Origin: a virus
Length of the DNA: 32,315 nucleotides
IMG/VR virus record: IMGVR_UViG_3300011116_000575
Span: 1-32,315 of that record
Direction: 5' to 3' (one strand)
This document shows positions 11,225 to 19,060 of the stretch, in pieces. The notes under the pieces were generated by a model. It was given only the letters and a program-made list of their open reading frames with translations, ran no database searches and was not told where the DNA came from. The stretch's first letter is position 1, and each line of letters begins with the position of its first letter. Made by a program: the position numbers and the translations under genes.

Positions 11225-11803
11225 TCAGTATTTAATTATATAGTTAAGGGTAATGTAAGGCTGCACATTGTTGTGAGCTGCTCCACCACCTGTATTCTGT
11301 GCAGAGAAACCCCAGAAGTTGGCAGGAGAGTTTTGGTCAGCTCTACCATAGGCAGCACCAAATCCGCCAGCACCCCAACCAATACCAGAGTTAATAGTGT
11401 GAGAGTGAGAGGGCATTTCATTTGATGTAAGGGTATGAGTTTTAGCTCCACCAGTTTTGCCTAAAGCATTAAAGTCTGTATCACTTGAGTTATAACCAAC
11501 AGGTACATTACCTTTTAAGTTAGGTAAGTTAAATGTTGTAGCTCCATCACCATTACCATAGGTTGTACCTATAACTGCAAATAAAGCAGAATAAGTAGTT
11601 CTTGAAACTGCATTACCATTACAAATTAAATAATTGGTAGGTGCAGAACCTGTACCCCAAAGCATAATTCCACCTACTGGTACAACACTTGCTTCTACAG
11701 ATGTAATTCTAGTATTTGCATCTGCATCATTACTTCCTAATTTATTCCATTTTGTAGCTGTTGGTTGTTCCCCAAATACTACTGACCAAGCTTCATAAGC
11801 CAT
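11225..11803 (-). CDS. Tail fibre paralogue with tail-collar domain
   Basis: The N-terminal module (MAYEAWSVVFGEQPTATKWN) is followed at about residue 35 by a clear phage tail-collar/microcystin-dependent-protein domain: VPVGGIMLWGTGSAPTNYLI, CNGNAVSRTTYSALFAVIG, TTYGNGDGATTFNLPNLKG, then EMPSHSHTIN and NNVQPYITLNYIIKY. These 'G....P..yl.c.G', 'FNLP.l.g', 'mP.H.H' and 'QP....ny.i' elements are diagnostic. The collar domain is found on short and long fibres that bind the cell surface. It is the first of the fibre trio and is preceded by GAGGGAAG as SD. Confidence 0.85.
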   Translation of the reverse strand: MAYEAWSVVFGEQPTATKWNKLGSNDADANTRITSVEASVVPVGGIMLWGTGSAPTNYLICNGNAVSRTTYSALFAVIGTTYGNGDGATTFNLPNLKGNVPVGYNSSDTDFNALGKTGGAKTHTLTSNEMPSHSHTINSGIGWGAGGFGAAYGRADQNSPANFWGFSAQNTGGGAAHNNVQPYITLNYIIKY

Positions 11804-12144
11804 TACACTTCCCTCAAAATAAATTTATCTAATATTATATCTTTACCAGTAATCACTATATCTATATTCTGTAAATTTTGTGTGATTTGGTTTATTTCCT
11901 GTGGCTGTGGATTAGATTTATCAGCTATAGTATCTTGTTCTTGCTTAGTCATTAGTGAGTTATTACCGCATAAACACTGCCAGCCCAAGTATCTATCTAA
12001 TCTTTCCCTACCAGAAATAATTGTAAAAGGTTCTGTTTGTTTTTCTTCAAGCCAATCTATTCTTTTGCCTATAGTAGTATCTGCAATCTTAACTTTTCTC
12101 TGACCATTACATTCTTGGCAAATTACTTGATAGTGCTTTTCCAT
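11803..12144 (-). CDS. Small cysteine-knuckle protein (113 aa)
   Basis: The N-terminal CQECNGQ (residues 9-12) and the later CLCG (about 58-60) could form one zinc site. Between them lies GKRIDWLEEKQTEPFTIISG. The C-terminus (NQITQNLQNIDIVITGKDI) is strand-like. It sits between baseplate-type genes and the fibre trio, so it may be a small tail-tip structural or assembly factor. The conserved TAGTTATTGACTA element lies directly upstream, so it may begin a transcript covering fibres and lysis genes. No family is recognised. Confidence 0.6.
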   Translation of the reverse strand: MEKHYQVICQECNGQRKVKIADTTIGKRIDWLEEKQTEPFTIISGRERLDRYLGWQCLCGNNSLMTKQEQDTIADKSNPQPQEINQITQNLQNIDIVITGKDIILDKFILREV

Positions 12145-12150
12145 AATAAA

Positions 12151-12185
12151 ATTGTTATTCCTTTCTTATTTCTAGTCAATAACTA
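12151..12185 (-). promoter_or_regulatory. Putative late promoter, copy C
   Basis: TAGTTATTGACTA (12185-12173) overlaps the TAG stop of the gene upstream. TTGACT could be a -35. The hexamer at 17 nt is AACAAT, poorer than in the two other copies. The 13-mer identity with those copies is the main support. Confidence 0.45.
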
Positions 12186-12593
12186 TAAGATAGCATCATT
12201 ACTTATTTTAGTTGAATAAATTACATAATAAATGGTATATGTATCAGAAGTTGAGCCACCCAACTTTTGTAATTGTAAATTTATTCTTAATTTATCACCA
12301 TCTTTATCTACATAACTAAATGCTTCTAAGCTATTAGTTGGGCTTCCAAATGTAGTATCTAAAGTTATAGGGCAAGCAAAAACATTACCTGAACTATCTT
12401 TAATAAATAAATCCCAGTCATTTTGAGCTATAGCTAATAAACTGCTTGTATAGCTTGAAGTTTTATAAGCCCAAGTTCCATAATAATTAGAAGTAGTGCT
12501 GTCAGTTGTAATAATTTCAGAATACCTCTCAACTATATTAGGTACATCTTCATTTATCTCAAGTATTGTTTTATCTGTACTTTCACTATTCAT
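12183..12593 (-). CDS. Baseplate/tail-tip protein, STDK paralogue 3
   Basis: The start is set at ATG 12593 because it gives MNSESTDKTILEINED, aligning with the MKPQSTDK and MNPQSTDK starts of the two upstream paralogues; a longer frame upstream runs through the previous gene. The 136 residues are beta-rich (WAYKTSSYTSSLLAIAQNDW, FGSPTNSLEAFSYVDKDGD, TYTIYYVIYSTKI), as expected for a small virion domain. It overlaps the preceding gene's end by 8 nt. Its stop TAG begins the conserved late element. No known family; a tail-tip decoration is inferred from position. Confidence 0.6.
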   Translation of the reverse strand: MNSESTDKTILEINEDVPNIVERYSEIITTDSTTSNYYGTWAYKTSSYTSSLLAIAQNDWDLFIKDSSGNVFACPITLDTTFGSPTNSLEAFSYVDKDGDKLRINLQLQKLGGSTSDTYTIYYVIYSTKISNDAIL

Positions 12594-12942
12594 AAACACC
12601 TGAATAAACAAAATAATAACATCTTGTTGTTCTTGGGTCTGGCAAAGTTCCATAAATCCTATACCCAGTTATTTTCAATAAGCCATTTCCATCATCTTGT
12701 AATCTAAAATATTTATCAGATTGGTTCATCTTAGTAATTGTATCACCTTGTTCAACATCTTGAGTATAAACTTCTACAATATTTTTATTGGCAAACAATA
12801 TTTCTTTTACAATTACAGATGTACTCCATGTTCTCAAAGGATTGTTAGCTTCTTGAACAATATCAAAAGAACCAGTAGATATAATTCGCATTTGGTCTTT
12901 ATTAGTGTCTATTATTACTTTATCTGTGCTTTGTGGTTTCAT
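12586..12942 (-). CDS. Baseplate/tail-tip protein, STDK paralogue 2
   Basis: A 118-residue protein starting MKPQSTDKVIIDTNKDQMRI. Its ATG overlaps the stop of the first paralogue. After the shared N-terminus it continues with strands (STGSFDIVQEANNPLRTWST, VIVKEILFANKNIVEVYTQD) and ends CYYFVYSGVYE. The related C-terminal pattern in paralogues 1 and 3 (an aromatic strand such as YYFVYS, YYVIYS or LAYFVIRS) suggests whole-domain homology, not only a shared N-terminal tag. The function is unknown; position suggests tail-tip structure. Confidence 0.6.
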   Translation of the reverse strand: MKPQSTDKVIIDTNKDQMRIISTGSFDIVQEANNPLRTWSTSVIVKEILFANKNIVEVYTQDVEQGDTITKMNQSDKYFRLQDDGNGLLKITGYRIYGTLPDPRTTRCYYFVYSGVYE

Positions 12943-13313
12943 AATGTTGTATTTATACTTCTTATAACAAAATATGCAAGTTTAGATGTTGGGCTTTCAT
13001 AATCTGTAAAACTGCCACCAAATCTCATGTTAGTGCCATCTGTATAATTATAAAAATAACCACTCTTAAAAGGTGCTACTAATGAATTAAAATTATTTTT
13101 ATATATTCTTTTAGCTCCTGAATATGTAGCCACAAAAAAACAATTACAAGAAAAATAACTTCTGGTAGGCAAATAGTTAATAGTAATTTCATTCATATAA
13201 CCAATATTAGGGTCAAATTCTTCAGGGTAAAAATCTGTAGATTGAAAATCAACTAATCTATCTATTTTAACATTGGTATCTCTAGTAATTTTATCTGTTG
13301 ATTGTGGGTTCAT
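12939..13313 (-). CDS. Baseplate/tail-tip protein, STDK paralogue 1
   Basis: ATG at 13313 gives MNPQSTDKITRDTNVKIDRL, matching the starts of the next two genes; an upstream GTG/ATG extension would overlap the preceding gene. The 124 residues end FGGSFTDYESPTSKLAYFVI. The middle has VDFQSTDFYPEEFDPNIGYM, repeating the QSTD string a second time. It is the first of three tandem paralogues just after the large tail protein. It is probably a small virion protein produced by tandem duplication. Confidence 0.6.
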   Translation of the reverse strand: MNPQSTDKITRDTNVKIDRLVDFQSTDFYPEEFDPNIGYMNEITINYLPTRSYFSCNCFFVATYSGAKRIYKNNFNSLVAPFKSGYFYNYTDGTNMRFGGSFTDYESPTSKLAYFVIRSINTTL

Positions 13314-13338
13314 AATCTTTTTAATCAACCTTAATAAT

Positions 13339-14880
13339 TTATGGAGCAATCCCATCTGAACCGCCTATTGTTGATATTCCAATTCTAAAGTATGTAACTA
13401 TATTTCTTTGTAATAGTTTTAATTCTTGTATAAAGCCATCTTGAGCAGATAATTTAGAACTTATTCCCCATACTCTCCAGTATTTACCTTGCCAACTAAT
13501 TAAATCCCCTAGTTGCAATTCTGGTATAGCCCTTATAGTAAGCTCAATCAGTTTTTGTGGTTGGCTATAATCATCTAATACCATATTAGCAAAACTATTA
13601 GCCCATACACTTGAGTTAATGTAATTATTTTCAATCTTGTATGGTCTTTCTTCAAAAGCAGTTACAGAAGCATCTCTTTTTTCCCTGAAGTAAATATCAT
13701 TTATAACTTTTGCTGGTCTGCCATAAATAGTCATAGCTGTTATAAAAACTGTATAGCTGGCACTATTGGTTATTTTTAATTTGCTAGCTCTAGCAAAATC
13801 ATATTTCTTAATAGTAACAAAAGATGTTGCATCAGCTCCAACACCATCAGATTGAGTATTAGCTACAAACACAGGTGCATCAACAGATAGCATTGGGTCA
13901 TCATAATTTATAAATTGTTCTATAGTAGAATTTGCTGGCACTTCTATAGAAGTAGATAATTTCCATACTATTTGATTAGGTTGTTTGGCTCTTGGTTTAG
14001 CTATCACCTCAACTACATTTATTATATGTTCTGTGTTTGGTGTAACTTGTTCAATCACTTGTGAAGTAGATATTATTCTTTGTACCTGATTATAAGGGTT
14101 ATTAGTCCAAGCTTGTCTATTTTGGAATTTAAGTATGCCCTCTTCTGTTTGCCAAAAATAACCATTTTCAGCTTGCACTATTTGGTTAATAATATCTCCA
14201 AACCTATCACCAACATTAAATTCTGCAAAAGGTATAATGTTTATTCCATAATCTAAATCATATTGGCTGGTAGAAAATCCTGAGTTTATAAGCAGGTTTT
14301 GTATTACTTGGTCAGACCTAAGACCAGTAAATATTGCAGCATTATCTACATAGGTATTTTGTAAATAGTTTATAAAGTCAGTACCCTGTAATTGAACTGT
14401 CCTATCTCTTTCATTTATTACAGGAGCTTTTGTTGTGATGCCTATAAACTGTGGAATGTTATTATCTACACCATTGTAATTAAACCCAGCATTTACAATA
14501 AAAGGTCTTCTAGGTAAATATACAGAAGTAAATAATGCAGAAGTGCCACCATTATAATCTGGCAAATACCTACCGCTAGTATTATTTAATACTGCTCCAG
14601 CCTGAGCTTTAGCAATACCGCCAATAGGTTCATTCAATTCCCTTTCCCATTCTACCCTTACTAAATTGCTTGTTTCATCTTCATAGAGGTATTTATTCCA
14701 ATCAGAAGTAACATCACCCATTGAATTTATAGTATCAGAACTGCCTATGGCACTAGAGCCTACAGTAAATATCTTAGTAGTAGCTTTATAATCCTTTTTC
14801 CAAGCAACCTGAAGATTAGAAGATATTTGCCTTGTCTTATCTCTTTCTTCAGCAGTAAAAGCAGAATTTACTGACAGCAT
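13339..14880 (-). CDS. Phage tail/baseplate protein (tail-tip hub-like)
   Basis: This 513-residue protein directly follows the small distal-tail-like gene, where siphoviruses place the tail-associated hub. It includes KAQAGAVLNNTSGRYLPDYN, VYLPRRPFIVNAGFNYNG, FIGITTKAPVINERDRTVQL and GTDFINYLQNTYVDN, a pattern seen in phage tail proteins with a gp27/hub-like fold. FGDIINQIVQAENGYFWQTE and a late WANSFANMVLDDYSQPQKLI, then ELQLGDLISWQGKYWRVWGI, are also typical. A short motif is repeated near both ends, TVGSSAIGSSDTIN at about 39-52 and RIGISTIGGSDGIAP at the C-terminus. No lytic domain is visible. It likely forms the central tail-tip ring. Confidence 0.65.
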   Translation of the reverse strand: MLSVNSAFTAEERDKTRQISSNLQVAWKKDYKATTKIFTVGSSAIGSSDTINSMGDVTSDWNKYLYEDETSNLVRVEWERELNEPIGGIAKAQAGAVLNNTSGRYLPDYNGGTSALFTSVYLPRRPFIVNAGFNYNGVDNNIPQFIGITTKAPVINERDRTVQLQGTDFINYLQNTYVDNAAIFTGLRSDQVIQNLLINSGFSTSQYDLDYGINIIPFAEFNVGDRFGDIINQIVQAENGYFWQTEEGILKFQNRQAWTNNPYNQVQRIISTSQVIEQVTPNTEHIINVVEVIAKPRAKQPNQIVWKLSTSIEVPANSTIEQFINYDDPMLSVDAPVFVANTQSDGVGADATSFVTIKKYDFARASKLKITNSASYTVFITAMTIYGRPAKVINDIYFREKRDASVTAFEERPYKIENNYINSSVWANSFANMVLDDYSQPQKLIELTIRAIPELQLGDLISWQGKYWRVWGISSKLSAQDGFIQELKLLQRNIVTYFRIGISTIGGSDGIAP

Positions 14881-15237
14881 CTAAACCTCTGTGAGTATTA
14901 AAGTAAAATCTGTAAGGTAATCTGTACCAAGAACTGAGAAACCCCTAGATTGTAAATCAACATGAACTGTTGTTTGTGTTATTGGGTAATTGGCTTCTGT
15001 ACTTTTCCAAGTCTTAGCTGTGTTTGTTGCAAGATAGCTATCATATATTGTTTTAATTGCATCATAATCAGCTTTTTGAGCATTCTTATAATTAAGTTCC
15101 CAAACCCTTTTATTACTACCAAAATAATCCCTAGCAATACTACCAGATAAAGTTCTTATCTGTGCTACCTGAGTAGAATTACTTTCAGTAATTTTATTAG
15201 GGTTTTTTATATCTACACTATCTAATGTAAAGCTCAT
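14881..15237 (-). CDS. Small tail protein, distal-tail-like
   Basis: A 118-residue protein with the pattern FTLDSVDIKNPNKITESNST, RTLSGSIARDYFGSNKRVWE, LNYKNAQKADYDAIKTIYDS, and a final TDFTLILTEV. The motif 'G....D.....K..W.L.....' followed by 'F....D......L.E' recurs in small phage tail proteins located between tape measure and hub, which correspond to the distal tail protein's N-terminal ring domain. It overlaps the end of the tape-measure gene by 4 nt. It probably forms the ring joining the tail tube to the tip. Confidence 0.6.
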   Translation of the reverse strand: MSFTLDSVDIKNPNKITESNSTQVAQIRTLSGSIARDYFGSNKRVWELNYKNAQKADYDAIKTIYDSYLATNTAKTWKSTEANYPITQTTVHVDLQSRGFSVLGTDYLTDFTLILTEV

Positions 15238-17081
15238 ACTAATAACTCCTGTACTGTCATATTTTTACTATCTGCTATATCTTTCAAACTATCAAGTATC
15301 TTTACAGACAGATTTCTCATTTCTTGTGGGCTACCTGCAAATACTCCAATTTGTGGTGAAATATTTATAATTGTAGTGCCGCCTTTAGCTGCAGCTAATT
15401 TATCATTAGGTGTAACAGAACTTCCTCTTGGCAAGCTAACAAGTTCTGGTCCTTTTTCACCAACAATAGCTAAACCACCTGAAAAGTTTTCAACACCTCT
15501 AGCAAATCTTGGCAATCTTACTTTGCCAAGCCCTGTTCCAGCTATAGCACCATTTATTGCACCCTCAACCATACCTATTACTGCATTGGCAATACCTTTT
15601 CCTATACCTGCTGCCATATCACCCCAATTTATATTTTTTATTCTATTCCAAGTACCAGTCATAGTATTCCAAATGCTATCACCAAGAGCCTTAAAAGCAT
15701 TTAAGATATTATTTAATACACCACCCCAATCTATACTCAAAAGCCAATTTATAGCATCTGTAATAGCTTTAGCAATCCAAAAACCTATTTTTTGTGGCAG
15801 TGTGGCAAAGAAACCTATAATAAAACCTATTGTTTCCCAGAAATGGTCTTTTAGATAAGTTATTTTTTCAGTAAGCCATTTAGTCATATTAGCAGCTGCT
15901 TCAGGTAATGTTTTAGTAAAAAAATTAGATAAATCAGTAAATATATTTATTATAATAGTAATATATTGCAACCAAAATTTGAAAGCTTCAATTACTGTAT
16001 ATATTATTCCTACCAATATTACTCCTAAAACTGGCATCATTGGTTCTAATACATCTTTCCAAAATCTTTGTAATGCTGGGTATAATTCTTCATTCCATAC
16101 TCTTACAAGGTCATCTAAAGCTGGTTTTAATACTTCCCAAGCTTTTTGTAATCCTGGTCCTACACCTGAAAATAAATCTTCTAGCCTTGGTTTAAGAAAA
16201 TTAACTACTCTTTTACCAGCTTCAACTAAACCATCAAAAAACCCTATAATCTTATCTTTATTAGTATCAACCCAAGTTAAAAGACCATTAGCTCCTTGAG
16301 TAAGATAATAAAATATTCCACCCTTTTTTATTTCACCCTCATCAGATATTCCTACAATTTGCCTGCCAATTCTACCAAAATTATCTGAAAGGTTGCTCAT
16401 TACACCGCCAAGAGTAAGAGCTTGTTTTTCCATAAGACCATTAAACTTACCACCCTCTTGGCTCATACTAAACAAAGCTTTTTCTACATCTGCAAAACCT
16501 ATTTGTCCTGCTTCAACCATTTTTTTAATTTCACCCTCAGTTTTACCCATTTGAGTAGCAAGGGTTGCAAGCATTGGAACACCAGCTTCTGTAAATTGCC
16601 TTAATTCTTGTCCAGTAAGCTTTGTAGCAGCTTTTACCTGACCAAAGGCTAGTATGAGCTGTGGCAATTTATCTTTGCCTACACCAGCAGCAATATTACC
16701 TAAAGCCTTAAATGTAGGAATAATCTTATCTGCTTCAATATTATATGCAAGTAATTGTTTAGCACCAGTTACAACTTCAGGCAATTCAAAGGGTGTCTTA
16801 GCAGCAAAATCAGAAACTTCTTTAAGCATCTTCTTTGCTTTGTCAGCAGAACCAAGCATAGTTTCAAAAGCAACTCTGCTTTGTTCAAAATCAGTAGCAC
16901 CTTTTAAGACATTTTTACCAGCATCTACTAAACCATTAAAAGCAGCACTAACAGCATTAACAGCTAAACCACCAACAGCAAAAGCACCAGCCATTGTACT
17001 GAATTTATTGCCAACACCAGCAATAACCCCACTGGCTCTATCTTCTGCTGTTATTACTGCTTTTATGTTAGCTGTTGCCAT
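15234..17081 (-). CDS. Tape measure protein
   Basis: This 615-residue protein has the tape-measure signature in residues 60-210: TDFEQSRVAFETMLGSADKA, AAKTPFELPEVVTGAKQLLA, KDKLPQLILAFGQVKAATKL, TGQELRQFTEAGVPMLATLA and MVEAGQIGFADVEKALFSMS. Long helices follow, with hydrophobic segments at about 350-385 and 415-445 that could insert in the host membrane at DNA ejection. The C-terminal part (GEKGPELVSLPRGSSVTPND) is a common tape-measure ending. At about 1.5 angstrom per residue, the length suggests a tail near 90 nm, a siphovirus tail. The short chaperone pair is encoded directly upstream, as usual. Confidence 0.95.
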   Translation of the reverse strand: MATANIKAVITAEDRASGVIAGVGNKFSTMAGAFAVGGLAVNAVSAAFNGLVDAGKNVLKGATDFEQSRVAFETMLGSADKAKKMLKEVSDFAAKTPFELPEVVTGAKQLLAYNIEADKIIPTFKALGNIAAGVGKDKLPQLILAFGQVKAATKLTGQELRQFTEAGVPMLATLATQMGKTEGEIKKMVEAGQIGFADVEKALFSMSQEGGKFNGLMEKQALTLGGVMSNLSDNFGRIGRQIVGISDEGEIKKGGIFYYLTQGANGLLTWVDTNKDKIIGFFDGLVEAGKRVVNFLKPRLEDLFSGVGPGLQKAWEVLKPALDDLVRVWNEELYPALQRFWKDVLEPMMPVLGVILVGIIYTVIEAFKFWLQYITIIINIFTDLSNFFTKTLPEAAANMTKWLTEKITYLKDHFWETIGFIIGFFATLPQKIGFWIAKAITDAINWLLSIDWGGVLNNILNAFKALGDSIWNTMTGTWNRIKNINWGDMAAGIGKGIANAVIGMVEGAINGAIAGTGLGKVRLPRFARGVENFSGGLAIVGEKGPELVSLPRGSSVTPNDKLAAAKGGTTIINISPQIGVFAGSPQEMRNLSVKILDSLKDIADSKNMTVQELLV

Positions 17082-17265
17082 TTTTTGCTTCCAATCTTTC
17101 CTTATCTTTTATATAAGCATATATTTTTAAGTTTAGGAATAACTGGTCTATAGGTTCTTGTTCAATCTGGGTGGCACTAAGCCCAAACATTTTTCTGTAG
17201 TGAAAGATTGCTAGTTCAAAAGGTGCTTGTCCGCTATTGTTGTAGATAGCATCTTCCAGTGCCAC
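17068..17265 (-). CDS. Tail assembly chaperone, frameshifted C-terminal part (gpT-like)
   Basis: The 65 codons from GTG 17265 read MALEDAIYNNSGQAPFELAI, then FHYRKMFGLSATQIEQEPID and a helix LNLKIYAYIKDKERLE. The position between the gpG-like chaperone and the tape measure, and the small size, identify it as the downstream half of the tail chaperone pair. No Shine-Dalgarno precedes the GTG. The frame is open 18 nt further upstream and meets a properly phased slippery heptamer, so it is probably made only as a 171-residue fusion with the 17268-17582 product. It overlaps the tape-measure start by 14 nt. Confidence 0.75.
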   Translation of the reverse strand: MALEDAIYNNSGQAPFELAIFHYRKMFGLSATQIEQEPIDQLFLNLKIYAYIKDKERLEAKNGNS

Positions 17266-17267
17266 TT

Positions 17268-17582
17268 CTAGTTTGGGTTTATTTTACCCATTAACTGTTG
17301 AAAACAATCTACTATTACATCACCTGGTAAATCAAACAAATCTTCTACTTTTACAGCTTGGTTGTCTATATTACCATCAAGAAATCTTTTAGTAAGTTCT
17401 TCCTTGATAAAATCAAGTGATTTGATACCTTGTTTAGTTTCATCAGTATCAGCAATAGTTTCATAAATCTCAGCTATTTTTTCATAGTCTTTGAAAGGAA
17501 TACTTTGAAATGTTAAATAACTATCTTTATATTCTTCACCTAAACTTTCTAAAGTAATTTTTTTTCTAATTACTATAGCCAT
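17268..17582 (-). CDS. Tail assembly chaperone (gpG-like)
   Basis: A 104-residue helical protein (MAIVIRKKITLESLGEEYKD, IPFKDYEKIAEIYETIADTD, FIKEELTKRFLDGNIDNQAV, LPGDVIVDCFQQLMGKINPN). Size, helical content and location between the major tail protein and tape measure fit the short tail assembly chaperone that coats the tape measure during tube polymerisation. Its 3' end carries A AAC CCA followed by AAC TAG, where about a few percent of ribosomes would be expected to slip -1 in related systems to make the longer partner. Confidence 0.75.
   Translation of the reverse strand: MAIVIRKKITLESLGEEYKDSYLTFQSIPFKDYEKIAEIYETIADTDETKQGIKSLDFIKEELTKRFLDGNIDNQAVKVEDLFDLPGDVIVDCFQQLMGKINPN
17274..17280 (-). 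promoter_or_regulatory. Probable -1 ribosomal frameshift site, A AAC CCA
   Basis: In the frame of the upstream chaperone the codons are ATA AAC CCA AAC TAG, so A-AAC-CCA (17280-17274) is an X-XXY-YYZ heptamer in the right phase. Slippage joins ...INP to KLEVALEDA... of the downstream frame. The stop is only 3 nt downstream of the heptamer. Confidence 0.65.
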
Positions 17583-17583
17583 T

Positions 17584-18549
17584 TTAATAACCTGTTCCTG
17601 AGAAAGTATTTACTAATGTACAGGCACTAATAATATCTAGCCCATTAGCTGCATCATAGTTGCCTTTGAAGTTAATAGATTGTGAAACAATAGTATCTAA
17701 AGCCCTGTCTTGTTCCCATTCAGTGAAATCAACTCTAGGTAGGGTCATATTAAATTGGCTGTTAGATGCCCTATTAAAGCTAATACTCATAGCTTTTTTG
17801 TTGCCAGATAGCATTAGTTCCCTGTAAGTTTCATCTTCTTTGTTTAGAGTTATAGTACCCTCAACACTAAATTGCTGATTAAGTATATCTTCTGGTTCAA
17901 CTGTACCAAGTACACTATCTACCATAGCATTAGTGTTAATAGTTAATTCTAAGCTTTTTACAGATATGCCTGTAGCTGCACCAAGTCCAGCAACAGTATC
18001 AGCAGTTTTTAATACTAAGTGTTGATGTAGAAATTTATTTCCTAAGCCAGTAAAGTCTGCAGTTTGTGAAGTCCATTGTCTGCCACCTCTACTCATAAAG
18101 CCAACAGTAAATACTACTAAAGCATTTTGTTCAACTTTAATTTTGAAACTATCAACAACAGATAGTGGGTAAAGCCTTGCAGTATCTGGGTCTTGATATA
18201 AAAGACTTAAACTTTGATGTTGGTTACTGTTATTTACTGAATAAGTGTGGGTATAAGTACCACTTCCAGTAGTAACTGGTGATGAACCAAATAAACTTGT
18301 TAGAAAAATTCCTAACAATTTGTCATCTAAATTACTTTCTATTTCACCATTTGCCATTTTTTGTGTAACAAAAAGATTATCACTATCTGCAATTTTGCCT
18401 AGTGCTTCATCTTCCCTTGCAGTTTCAACTTTGTCATCAAAACTGATGGTACTTCTTGGAACCCAGAAACCATTAGCAGTGGTGGCAGTTCCCCTGCTAC
18501 TTTCTTTGGCAACCAAGAGAGTTCCTCTTCTTCCTATAAATTTGCTCAT
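17584..18549 (-). CDS. Major tail (tube) protein
   Basis: This 321-residue protein starts MSKFIGRRGTLLVAKESSRG, followed by TATTANGFWVPRSTISFDDK, the common opening of phage tail tube proteins. GEIESNLDDKLLGIFLTSLF, TGSGTYTHTYSVNNSNQHQS and VDSFKIKVEQNALVVFTVGF follow, then ELTINTNAMVDSVLGTVEPE and QQFSVEGTITLNKEDETYRE. The 'V...E.....T....GF' and 'S.EG.I....D' elements recur in phage tube proteins of the lambda gpV/HK97 gp-type fold. The gene is upstream of the chaperone pair and has its own putative late promoter, in agreement with high expression. The tube is the polymer around the tape measure. Confidence 0.85.
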   Translation of the reverse strand: MSKFIGRRGTLLVAKESSRGTATTANGFWVPRSTISFDDKVETAREDEALGKIADSDNLFVTQKMANGEIESNLDDKLLGIFLTSLFGSSPVTTGSGTYTHTYSVNNSNQHQSLSLLYQDPDTARLYPLSVVDSFKIKVEQNALVVFTVGFMSRGGRQWTSQTADFTGLGNKFLHQHLVLKTADTVAGLGAATGISVKSLELTINTNAMVDSVLGTVEPEDILNQQFSVEGTITLNKEDETYRELMLSGNKKAMSISFNRASNSQFNMTLPRVDFTEWEQDRALDTIVSQSINFKGNYDAANGLDIISACTLVNTFSGTGY

Positions 18550-18584
18550 ATTAGATAATATTCCTTTCTATTTTATCTGTTATT

Positions 18585-18619
18585 ATAATCTGCATTATTT
18601 TATTTGTAGTCAATAACTA
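18585..18619 (-). promoter_or_regulatory. Putative late promoter, copy A (major tail protein)
   Basis: TAGTTATTGACTA (18619-18607) begins with the TAG stop of the upstream gene. TTGACT is followed after exactly 17 nt by GATTAT (18590-18585), itself overlapping a TATAAT at 20 nt. The leader then contains AAAGGA before the tail-protein ATG. Confidence 0.6.
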
Positions 18620-19060
18620 TACAGTAAATATGCTATGTACTTTTAATATAACTTCCGCACTTCTAGCCCAGCCACCCTCATATTCCACATAACCAAAGTT
18701 ACCTATGGCTGCTTCAACAAAAACCACTTCTACAGCTCCTGAGAGGGTATAATCACTATCTATGGCATCTATAGCCCTATCAGTTAAGTCTTGAATAGCT
18801 TTTTCAGCTGTGTCCATTACATTATCAGGTGCATCTCCAACTAATCCCTGACCGCCTTGCATCAAGATTAAAACCCTATACCCATAAACTCTTTGATTTT
18901 CAGCATTAGTAAAAAATTCATTATCTACACCTGTTGCAGTAACAAATACTGCAGGAAATCCAGTTGGATTTAATTTTTCAAATGAATAAACTTTATTAAA
19001 ATCTGGCAAAGCAGATAATTTATTTATTATTTCTTTTTTTATATCTATAAAAGCTCCCAT
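18617..19060 (-). CDS. Tail terminator protein
   Basis: This 147-residue protein (MGAFIDIKKEIINKLSALPD, FNKVYSFEKLNPTGFPAVFV, TATGVDNEFFTNAENQRVYG, YRVLILMQGGQGLVGDAPDN, VMDTAEKAIQDLTDRAIDAI) has the order of helix, strands and a long helix seen in tail terminators of the lambda gpU/SPP1 gp17 fold. Its location immediately before the major tail protein and after the HK97 gp10-like gene is the usual one. It would cap the growing tail tube and join it to the head. Its TAG stop forms part of the putative late promoter of the tail protein. Confidence 0.7.
   Translation of the reverse strand: MGAFIDIKKEIINKLSALPDFNKVYSFEKLNPTGFPAVFVTATGVDNEFFTNAENQRVYGYRVLILMQGGQGLVGDAPDNVMDTAEKAIQDLTDRAIDAIDSDYTLSGAVEVVFVEAAIGNFGYVEYEGGWARSAEVILKVHSIFTV

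Noticed and set aside
15376-17130. Long plus-strand frames opposite the tape measure
   Set aside because: They are shadow frames of a highly conserved leftward gene, without SDs and with compositional bias of an antisense frame.
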